DNA from: Chlamydomonas sphaeroides
Taxonomy: Eukaryota; Chlorophyta; Chlorophyceae; Chlamydomonadales; Chlamydomonadaceae
Direction: 5' to 3'
DNA length: 11,560 nt
Assembly: GCA_001662425.1 (NCBI GenBank)
Contig: BDDC01001367.1
Location: 16,226 to 27,785 of the forward strand
Positions within the stretch are counted from its first letter, which is position 1. Each line of letters opens with the position of its first letter. A program made the position numbers and the translations under genes. This document shows, piece after piece, positions 1 through 8,400 of the stretch. The notes beneath the pieces are model-generated. The model was not told where the DNA came from and did no database searches. It was given only the letters and a program-made list of their open reading frames with translations.

Positions 1-230
1 ACGCGTTCCACGCGCCCCCGCCGCCGCGCGCTGGCCTTGCCGGCCAGCATGCCGTGTCGTTCGCTCGACCTCATCCCCGCAATCACGCGCCGGCCCGGCA
101 AGTAGCTGCCACAGCCCAACCCCTCCCCAACTCCCCCCAACCTCTCCCAACATCCCGCTCTCCTCCTCCACCCCCTCCCCCCTCGTCCCTCCCGCCCTCT
201 CCCCTCCCGCCCGCCCGCCCCATCCCCCAG
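1..230 (+). other. Upstream sequence of the UTP7-like gene, probably intron
   Basis: No exon can be supported here. The stretch from about 118 to 230 is almost pure pyrimidine, mostly C, and ends in CCCCCAG at 224-230, an ideal polypyrimidine tract and 3' splice site for the exon that starts at 231. In UTP7/WDR46 proteins the residues just before this exon belong to the WD40 propeller, and nothing in 1-117 reads as such a segment in the required frame. The missing N-terminal WD40 part should lie upstream of the window. An exon end within the first ~100 bases cannot be excluded. Confidence 0.5.
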
Positions 231-1950
231 GTGTGGCAAGACGCGCTGCGCTCCAAGGCGCAGTCGCCCTACATGGCCCACCAGCTGCTGACCGGCAGCC
301 TGGCGGGCATGAGGTTCTGCCCCTTTGAGGACGTGCTGGGGCTGGGCAGCAGCGGCGGAGTGAGCACGCTGCTGGTGCCGGGTGAGCAGCGGAGGCGCTG
401 GAGGAGGGTGGGGGAAGAGGGCCGCTGGGTTGGACGGAGCCAGCACGTGAGATGGCGAGGGGTGGGTGCTGCGCCCCCCGGGCCGCTGCGTGGCCCAGCC
501 TGCTGGGCCCAGCCATTCGCCGTATCCTTCTGGGCGAGGCCTCGGACGGTGCTAGGCCGGCTGGCGACGGCAGGATGGGCGGAGGACTGGTGGCCTCGCC
601 TCAGTGCCTCGCTGCGACCCCGCTGCCTCGCTGCTCGTCACGCTGCCTCCCCACGCCCCTCGCCCCTCCTCCCCCTTCCCCTCCCCAGGCGCCGGCGAGC
701 CCAACTTCGACGCCTTTGTGGCCAACCCCTTCCAGACCGTCAAGCAGCGGCAGAACTCCGAGGTGGTGGCGCTGCTGGACAAGCTGCAGCCGGACACCAT
801 TGTGCTGGACCCCGACACCGTGGGCAGGTGCGGAGGGAGGAAGCGGGGAGCGGCGGGGAGGGGGAGGGAGGGGGTCAAGAGGGGTCAGGGGAGGGCACGG
901 GGTTGCGGGATGCCGCCGGACACCTTCGTGCTGGACCCCGGTACCGTGGGCAGGTGGGAGGGAAGAGGAGGGGAGGGGGCACGTATGCTCGGGAGGATCG
1001 GGGGGAGGAGGAGCAGGGGCGCTTGACGGGGAGGAGAGGCGCGCTGCAGCAGTCTGTTGGGGTGTGACGGCCCGCGTGGGGGGCATTGCTGCCGCAGCCG
1101 CCGCAGCCACCCGCGCATGGCCGCGCCCCGCCCCGCGGGTGCTCCATCGCGCCGCCCCACACCCCGCCTCCACCCCGCCTGCGCCCCGCCACTGCCCGTG
1201 GGTCCCCTCCACCGCCCGAACCCCTGTCTCAACCACTGGAGCTGTAGCCGGAGGAAGTGCACGCACGATGCAATGCGTAGTAAACCTGCCCCCGCCCCGC
1301 CATTGCGACTGCCGCTGCCACACCCCAGGGTGCGCAAGGAGCCGGAGGAGGTGCGGCGGCAGCGGCAGGAGGAGGAGCGCTCCGCCAACGCGGCGCGGCT
1401 GGCGGCCATGCGCAAGGAGGGCGAGGACAAGACCAAGATGAAGGGCAAGAACCGGCCTAGCAAGCGGCACCGCAAGAAGCAGAGCAACATTGTGGAGGAG
1501 CGTAACCCGGCCATCAAGGAGCGCATGGGCCAGGAGGTGCGGCTGGCATTGACGAAGTGTAGCCATAACATTAGCGTATTGTAACTGCATGTACACATGT
1601 ATGTGTATATGTTTGTGTTCGTGTGTTGTCGTTTATCGAGTATGCATACAGTCGTTGTGGAGGAGCGCAAACCCCCTGACCAGGGAGCGCGCGAGTCAGG
1701 GCGTGCGGGGGCAGTGCGCTGGCGCGTGTGCCAGGCCGTCTTGCTGCCGGTGGGACGGCAGCTGCCTGCTGTCGCGACCGCTGCTGGCTGCTCACGGATG
1801 CCGATGCCGCCGGTCCCCTGTTAAGCTGCTATGCTGCTTTGCCGCCCGCAGCTGCAGCGCAAGAAGGAGTCCGCGGCGCGCAAGGCGGCGGCGGAGGCGG
1901 CCATCCCCGAGGACGCGCCCCGCTCGGTTCGCCGCTTCTACAAGACATAG
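231..1950 (+). CDS. UTP7: UTP7/WDR46 (BING4)-like U3 snoRNP protein, C-terminal part
   Basis: This is the C-terminal 198 residues of a nucleolar small-subunit processome protein (Utp7 in yeast, WDR46/BING4 in animals), which acts in 18S pre-rRNA processing with U3 snoRNP. Exons: 231-381, 689-827, 1329-1536 and 1852-1950, giving 597 nt with phases agreeing at all three junctions and a TAG stop at 1948-1950. Recognisable family blocks are VWQDALRSKAQSPYM and FCPFEDVLGLG in the first exon, GEPNFDAF, NPFQTVKQRQ and LLDKLQPDTIVLDPDTVG in the second, and the basic tail KMKGKNRPSKRHRKKQSNIV in the third. The last exon ends RRFYKT, like the short aromatic/basic end seen in the family. Together these form the BING4CT domain plus a charged coiled-coil-like tail. 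The WD40 propeller is expected upstream, so the gene is cut by the window edge. Exon 2 has a duplicated 3' end inside the following intron, described separately. Family assignment is from remembered conservation and I am confident of it; exact splice sites are slightly less certain. Confidence 0.9.
790..956 (+). repeat. Tandem duplication of an exon end with its 5' splice site
   Basis: Bases 790-830, the last codons of UTP7 exon 2 plus the donor CAG|GTG, recur at 916-956 with 37 of 41 identities. The offset is exactly 126 bases, i.e. 42 codons. The copies encode PDTIVLDPDTVGR and PDTFVLDPGTVGR in the same frame, with no stop between them. Purine-rich GGGAGG sequence follows both copies. The second copy lies within the 828-1328 intron and carries its own donor at 954 in the same phase as the first at 828. 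Confidence 0.85.
1580..1640 (+). promoter_or_regulatory. Possible intronic poly(A) signal with GU-rich downstream element
   Basis: Within the last UTP7 intron, TGTAA sits at 1580-1584 and overlaps the in-frame TAA reached if the exon ending at 1536 is read through. It is followed at about 1589-1637 by a strikingly GT-rich, AT-richer stretch (runs of TGTATGTG and GTTTGTGTT type) quite unlike its surroundings. TGTAA is the usual green-algal poly(A) signal, and GU-rich sequence downstream of a signal is a typical cleavage element. Use of this site is inference only. Confidence 0.35.
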
Positions 1951-2106
1951 GCGGTGGCGGCTGGCCGGGTCAAGGCCGGCGTGCTGGCTGGCGGGAGGTG
2001 GTGGTACGCGGCCGGGCAGGCGGGGGAAGGCGCAGCGGCAGGGCAGCGCAGCAGCAGGGCGCAGGGCGGTCGGGGGGGGGCGGGACGTGGCCTGTTCTCG
2101 GGCCGG

Positions 2107-2174
2107 GGCGGAGGCGGAGGCGGAGGCAGAGGCGGAGGCGGAGGCGGAGGCGGAGGCGGAGGAGGCGGAGGCGG
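2107..2174 (+). repeat. GGCGGA hexanucleotide microsatellite
   Basis: Roughly eleven near-perfect copies of GGCGGA (equally GAGGCG), with one GGCAGA variant near 2126-2131 and a GGA interruption near 2161. It lies in the predicted 3'UTR of the UTP7-like gene. Translated in other frames it gives poly-Gly, Glu-Ala or Arg-rich artefacts. A shorter related tract occurs in the coding sequence of the LRR gene tail at about 8088-8145. Confidence 0.9.
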
Positions 2175-2253
2175 CGCAGAGGAGGCGGGGGCGCACAAGC
2201 CTGTGCGCTGCACTGGGGCTGGAAGGCCTCGCGCGCGGCTTGGTGCCTGTGAG

Positions 2254-2258
2254 TGTAA
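2254..2258 (+). terminator. TGTAA poly(A) signal of the UTP7-like gene
   Basis: TGTAA, the common chlorophyte polyadenylation signal, lies about 304 bases after the UTP7 stop codon and before the first candidate start of the LRR gene. It is the only TGTAA between the two genes that I see. A five-base motif is weak alone; its position makes it plausible. Confidence 0.55.
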
Positions 2259-2427
2259 GCAAGCGAGTTTGGAGCGCCTTGCGTCCCCTTACTTTCCGCC
2301 TCCCAGTGTCCCGCCGCTGGACGACTGCCGTACAATCGGAGTCGCCATGCGCGGGAAGTCGCCAACCGGCGCCCAGCAGCAGCAACACCGCAGCCTCGCT
2401 CGGCAGCTGCCCGTGACCGCCAGCATT

Positions 2428-5400
2428 ATGCAAGGCATGACCAGCGGCAGCTTTGCGCCGTCGCGGCGCCGCGACCAGCTCGCTGCGGGCCCGCGGCTCC
2501 TACGGCTTCTGCTGCTCCTCTTCGCGGCGAGCTGCCCGGCCCTAGCTGCTGGCGCCGACTTGAGCCCCAACACCACGCGAGGTGCGCCCAACACCACAGC
2601 GACCAACGAAGCCTGCGTCGCGCCCACGCCGAGCCTCCACACGCGCCTCGCCCCCGCGCCTGCTGCCCTCGCAGAGCTGCTGCTGTCCGTACGCCACAGC
2701 CTGGCCGGCACAGCCCGCGGCGTGCTGCCCGAGTGGGCCGTCGCCAGCAATCCGCCCTGCGGCGCCTCCTCCCCGCCCTCGCCCCCTCCCCCGCCCTCCG
2801 CCCCCTCCCCCACCGCCGCGCCCTGGCCCGGTGTCGCCTGCGATGGTCGAGGCCAGGTGGTCTCCCTGTCGCTGCCTGGACTGGGCCTGGGCGGCTCGTT
2901 GCCGCCGGCGCTAGCTCAGCTGGGCAGCCTCCGCTCCATGTGGGTCGTGGGCCGGGAGGGGCGAGCCAGGGGGTGCCGCTACATGACGGGCTGAAACGAG
3001 GCCCAGTGGCGCCTGGCGGGCTGCTTCAGGCGCTGCCTCCTGGCCCTGGCAAAGCGCCCGCCGCGCTGCCCTGGTCCCATGTCGCCGCCCGCCCGCCCGC
3101 CCGCCCGCCCGCAGCGACCTGTCAAACAACTCACTGCGCGGCTCCCTGCCGCCCGAGTGGAGCGCGCTCTCGGACCTGGAGGAGCTGGTGCGTAGGAGCC
3201 TGGCGGGAAGGCGCGGCCGTGGGGTGCCGTGTCGGTGGCCTGGTACCTGCCGGCTTCCGCACCCTGCACCGCCCTCGCCGCCAAGCGCCCACGCCATCGC
3301 TGCCACGCTCCGCTCCATGCTGCGCCATCCCCGCCACCCCCATCATGTCGCAGGCGCTGTCCGACAACCGGCTGGCAGGGCCGCTCCCCGCCATGTGGGC
3401 GGCGCTCGAGTCGCTGCGGGAGCTGGGCCTGCGTAACAACAGCCTGGGAGCAGGTCCGGCCGCCCCTCCAGGGCCCCGCAAGCTGCCGCAGCCCGCCGCA
3501 CAGCCACACCGGTACCCAGGTGGTGTTGCTTGTCCTAGCTGGCCCCCGACCTGGGGTGCCCTGTTGGCTGAGCAAAGACCGACTGCCCCTCCCCTCCCCG
3601 CGCCTGGCGCCGCCGCAGGCTCGGGCCTGCCAGCGGCATGGGGCGGCGGCATGGTGGCGCTGCAGTCCGCCGACCTGAGCGCCAACCCCGGGCTGGGCGG
3701 CCCCCCGCCGCCCTCCTGGGGCCGCCTGGCCTTCCTGCGCCGCCTGCTGCTGCGCGGCTCGGGGCTGGCGGGGCCGCTGCCGGGCGAGTGGTCGGCGCTG
3801 CGGCGGCTCGTATCGCTGTGAGCGGCTTCCGGCATAGCCGTGGGGGCATGGCCGGAGCATGCTGGGGCTAGAGGGGATGGTGCTGCTGCTGGCGCGGAAG
3901 CGTGGGTCCGGGTGCTCCGGCATATGGTGATGCGGGCAGGAGGGAAGCGGCGCCCAAGGTCGACCCGCGCATAGCCGCATGGTTAACCCTGCCTTTACTC
4001 GCTGCCCCGCGCCCCTACCCGAAGCGACCTGGCGGGCAACCACATCACCGGCACCCTGCCGCCGGACTGGGCCGGGCCACCGGACGAGGCCGGACGGCTG
4101 CCAGCGGGCGGCGCCGGCCCTCCGCGACTGGCCTCGCTGCGGCTGATCGACTTAAGCGCCAACGAGCTGGCGGGCACGCTGCCGGGCCGCTGGTCGCAGC
4201 TGGCGGCACTGCAGACGCTGTGAGGCTGCTTCGCTGGGCTGGGTCGATGACCTCGGTGTGGCGAGGGGGTGGCGTTGGAAACACAGGGCGAGCGGGGCCC
4301 TGCGGCAGGGTCCCACCGTGCATGCGGTGACAGCTGCATCCCCGACCCCTGCACCAACCCGCCGCAGCAACCTGCAGTCCAATGCGCTGTCCGGCACCGT
4401 GCCCGTGGCCTGGGGCGCCATCCGCGGCCTGGCGGCGCTGCGCCTCGGCGCCAACCCCGGCCTGTGCGGGCCGCTGCCCTCGCTGCTGGCGCTGCGGGCC
4501 GTCGCGCCCGCGGCCGCGGCCATGCCGCCTGCGCCGCCGCCGGCCGCCGCAGCGGCGCCGGCCGGCGCAGGAGCGGGCGCGGCGCCGCCGGGTGCCGACG
4601 CGTCCGCGCTGGCGACGGCGCTGGAGGGCACCCACCTGATGCACGATTGCCCCTGGGCCGCAACTGGTGAGTGCAGGGCTGGGCCCCTCACCAAGATGCC
4701 CATGTGGCAGACGCTGCTGTGGCTGCCGTGCGCTAGCGCTGCGGCGTCTGCGGTCGCCATTGCAGCGAGGCAGACCCCCGTCATGTCCCATCCTGATGTT
4801 ACTACCCATGACGTAGCGCCCCTGCTCGCTGTCCTCCCGCGCAGCCGACCTGCTCGCCGCCGTGGGCGCCAAGCTGCTGCCGCCACCAGGCGCCGACGGC
4901 GGCGCGTCGCCGCTGGCAGCCTGGGTGCCGGGGACCAACCCCTGCGCCGCCGTCAGCCCCTGGCCCGCCATCTCCTGCGGCCCCGCCCCCGCCCCAGCGC
5001 CGCCAGCCCTTCAATTTCGGCCCCTCAACAGCTCTGCCACAGCCGCCCCCACAGCCGCCCCCACCTCGGCAGCCGGCCCCACCTCAGCGGTGGTAGTGGG
5101 GCTGCTGCTCGGCGGCCTGGGTCTGCGAGGCAGCCTGGCGCCGGAGCTGGGCCAGTTGGGTCCTGCGCTTATGCAGCTGCAGCTGCAGGACAACCAGCTG
5201 ACAGGTGAGGCAGGTCGCGAGCGCTCCTGGCTTTGGGGGCGTGGCCGGGGGGGGGCTCGCGCTCCGCCCGTGAGCGCACGACACGTGCCTCCGATGAATG
5301 CATATCCATGGCCGCACCCTGCCACATCTCCCCGTACGCGCCGTCCTCGCCGCCAGGCACGCTGCCGCCCGCCTGGTCTGCGATGTGGGCGCTGCGGGAC

Positions 5401-8400
5401 CTCAACCTGTCCCGCAACGGCCTGTCGGGCCCGCTGCCTCCTGCGTGGAGCGGCCTGGCGGCGCTAGCGGCGGCCGACGTTTCGGGCAACGGCCTGCGAG
5501 GGACGCTGCCGCCCGAGTGGGGCTCGCGCCTGACAGCGCTGACGGAGCTGTGAGTGCCCGCCCCTGTGGGTCAGGGCTGCTGCGTCCTTGTGGTGCCTTT
5601 GCCAGGGGCCTTTGCCAGGGGCCTTTGCCAGGGGCCTTGGCCAAGGCTCTGGCGGCCAGGGTCCAAGCGCCGCCGCGTGCAATCTGCACGCCAGCCGGGG
5701 CTGGATGGTTGATCGCGTTCAGGGAACACGGGGGGCCAGGACCCCGCCGCGTGGCATCATCTGCTTCCGGGTCCAAGCCGGCGTCGCTGGTGTCCGCAGC
5801 CCGCGGCTCGGGTCGAGCGAGGCATGACCGTACCCATTTTTAATCCATGCCCGTGCTCGTGTCCCAACCACCGAAGGCGCCTCGACCGCAACGGACTCAA
5901 CGGCACCCTGCCTCCCAGCTGGGGTGGCGGAGGTGGTGGGGCAGGAGCGGCAGCCAGCCCCGGCCTGGCCTCGCTGCTGGTGCTGTCGGCGGACGCCAAC
6001 AGCCTGACGGGGCCGCTGCCGTGCGAGTGGAGCTGCCTGCGCGGCCTGACGGCCCTCAGCCTGCGCGACAATCTGCTCAGCGGCGCCGTGCCGCCGGCCT
6101 GGGGTGACGGCATGACGCGGCTCAGGTGGGCCCGGCGCTGGCAGCGCTGTGCGCGTGAGCAACGTGCCGACGTTGCCGGGCGCATTGTGGCAAGGGAGCA
6201 GGCTCGATCAGCATAGGCGCGCCTGCCCCAGACCTTGACGCTGGCAAGTCTGCTGTCGCTCCCCGACCTCATCTTCCATCCCTTCCCTGGCCCCCTCGCG
6301 CCGCCAGGTCGCTCAACCTGTCGCTCAACCCCGGGCTGTGCGGCCCCGTGCCGACCTGGCGCACCGCCCCGGGGGCCGCGCCGCCGACGCTCGAGTCCGA
6401 GTCCACCGCCCTGGGCGCGGCCTGCCCTGAGCCGCCCGCCTCCGGACCCATCACCGCCAATGTAGCGCTCTTCCTGGCGGCAGGTGCGACCGCCCGCGGC
6501 AGCGCGCAGCTGCACACAGCCTCGCCGCCCCAGCCCGAGCCAATCTCAACGTCCCAGCCGCCCTCCTCGCTACCTCCTCGCCTCACCCTTCCTGGCGGCA
6601 AGAGCGGCCGGCCGCGGCAGGACACAGCCAGCTGACAGGCGGCGCAGAAGTAGCGCCTCCACGTCCACGTCCACTCACTGCGCGTCGTGTCCTCTCCCAC
6701 ACCACGCAGGCGCCTCCTCCCTGGGCACCCTGGTGCTGGTGGCACTGGTGGCGGCGGGCGTGTCGGCAGTCAACCGCCGCCGCCGCCGAGCCGAGGACGA
6801 GGCCGCCGAGGCCGAGGCGCGCGCCAAGCGGGCGGCCGGCAGAGGCTCCGGCCTCTTTGGAAACGACGCCAGCGCTGGCAGAGCTGCGGGCGCAGGCACG
6901 CCGCGCAGCTCTGCGCCCGGCACGCCGGGGGTAAGATCCCTGCTCTGCACGCGCCAAGCTCCGCACCGCATTTCCGCGGCAGCGCCTGCCCCTCCCTTCG
7001 CCCGCCTGCCCCTGTCCTACCGCCGCCTCTCGCCCCGCTGCTCTGCCCACCCGCCCGCCGCCCGCAGGCCGGCGCCGGCCCCTGCAGCCCCTTTGCGCTG
7101 CCCAGCCGCCTGGCCTCCGCCCCGGGCGCCAGCTCCATGCTCGCGCCACGCCAGCTGTCCAGCCTGGGGCCGCTCAGCCGCCTGCAGCTGCCCTCGCCGC
7201 ACCGCGCCGGCCCGGCCCCCGCCTCCACCTCAGCCGGCGGCGCCGCCAGCCCCGGCGCCGCAGCCCGCGGCGTGGTGCACGTATCGGACGTCATGCCGCC
7301 GCCGCTACCGTCGCCGCCGCCGTCGCGGAGGGCGCCGCCTGCGGCGGCGGCATCGCCGAGGTCGGCCGCCGGCCTGGCGCGCGGCGGCGGAGGCGGCCCG
7401 GCGGCACTGTCACGGCTGCGCGCGCCGGCGCTGGCCGCGGAGCCTCCGCCGCCGCGGAATGCCAGCGCTGGCGACGCGATGGGGCCGCTGGGCGCGGGTC
7501 TGGCGGGGGCGGCGGTGACGGCCTTCAGCAGCTTCTCCAGGTGCGGTCGGGGTTGCTCTGGTCTTGAGGGTACCGCATACATGTGTTGGGTGCAAGAGCG
7601 CAAGAGCTCAAGAGCGCACCTGCAAGAATGCAAGGGCCTCTGTGCGTATGCGCGCGTCGCTGCGACAGCCCGTCCTGTCGGAGCCCTCGCAACACACGCG
7701 GGGCGTCTTATTAGGAATTGTAAGGTCGCACACGCAACAGCCGCACACCCGCCCGCCGCCGCCCGCAGGCTCGTCAGCGCGCTGGCCTCCCAGCGCACGC
7801 ACTCCGCGGCACCCGCATCATCCACCACACGCGGCGTGCCGCCTGACCTCCTCGACGCCGGGACCCACCACGACAGCCCGCTGCGGCGCCATCCCCTCCA
7901 CAGCGCAGCAGAGGCCAGCTCTGTCGCCGGTGCCGACTCCCTGGATTCTGTCCTCGGCCCCGACCCCGGCTCCGACGGCTCGTACTCGCTGGATGAGGAC
8001 ACGGCGGTGGCGGCCGACATCTACCAGGCGCTGCGCCGCGCCCAGGCGCTGGCTGCGGGCCAGCACCCGGACGGCGCTGGCCTGCAGGCGGAGGCGGGCG
8101 CGGAGGCAGAGATGGAGGCAGAGGCGGAGGCGGAGCAGGAGGCGCAGCAGGGGCCGGTGGTGCGCCTTTCGGTGGCGGGCGCTGTGCCGCCAGCGTCCGC
8201 CATGTGGGTCGGGCGGCAGCAGTGAGGTGGAACGAAGCGGGCTGCATGTCAGGAGCTGTGGGAAGCCGTCGCCATAGGCTACCAGTGCCCCTGCAGGTCC
8301 CGCACGTCCGGCCATGCCGGCCTCGCAGCGCCCGCGTGCTGGTCCAAACCCTGGCTGGCGCGCCCTGACCCACGGCGCCTGCTCCCAACCGCCCCAGGTC

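Larger units (their letters stand above)
1951..2427 (+). other. 3'UTR of UTP7-like gene and promoter/5'UTR of the LRR gene
   Basis: This 477-base stretch separates the two + strand genes. Its first ~310 bases are probably the UTP7 3'UTR, ending near TGTAA at 2254-2258. The remainder must hold the promoter and 5'UTR of the LRR gene, but no TATA box or other element is convincing. An upstream in-frame ATG at 2347 is an alternative start for that gene. The region is dominated by the GGCGGA tract described separately, which makes long ORFs in several frames without being coding. Confidence 0.6.

Noticed and set aside
601..1596. 331-codon open frame on the - strand across the UTP7 exons
   Set aside because: Antisense shadow of high-GC coding and purine-rich intron sequence. 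The + strand reads conserved UTP7 blocks with correct splice phases.
2100..2213. Gly-, Glu/Ala- or Pro-rich proteins encoded by the GGCGGA tract
   Set aside because: Every frame of a hexanucleotide repeat is open. It lies after the UTP7 stop and before the LRR gene start.
4045..4971. 308-codon open frame on the - strand
   Set aside because: It lies opposite LRR exons 5-7. Its protein is low-complexity Arg/Ala/Gly sequence, and the + strand frames give clear LRRs.
5596..5646. CRISPR-like array
   Set aside because: Contiguous 13-bp repeats without spacers, inside a eukaryotic intron.
6687..8225. A single uninterrupted 512-codon + strand gene
   Set aside because: It merges real exons 12 and 13 with introns. 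Its first part is in the wrong frame for exon 11, and intron-like sequence with good splice sites lies at 7541-7768.
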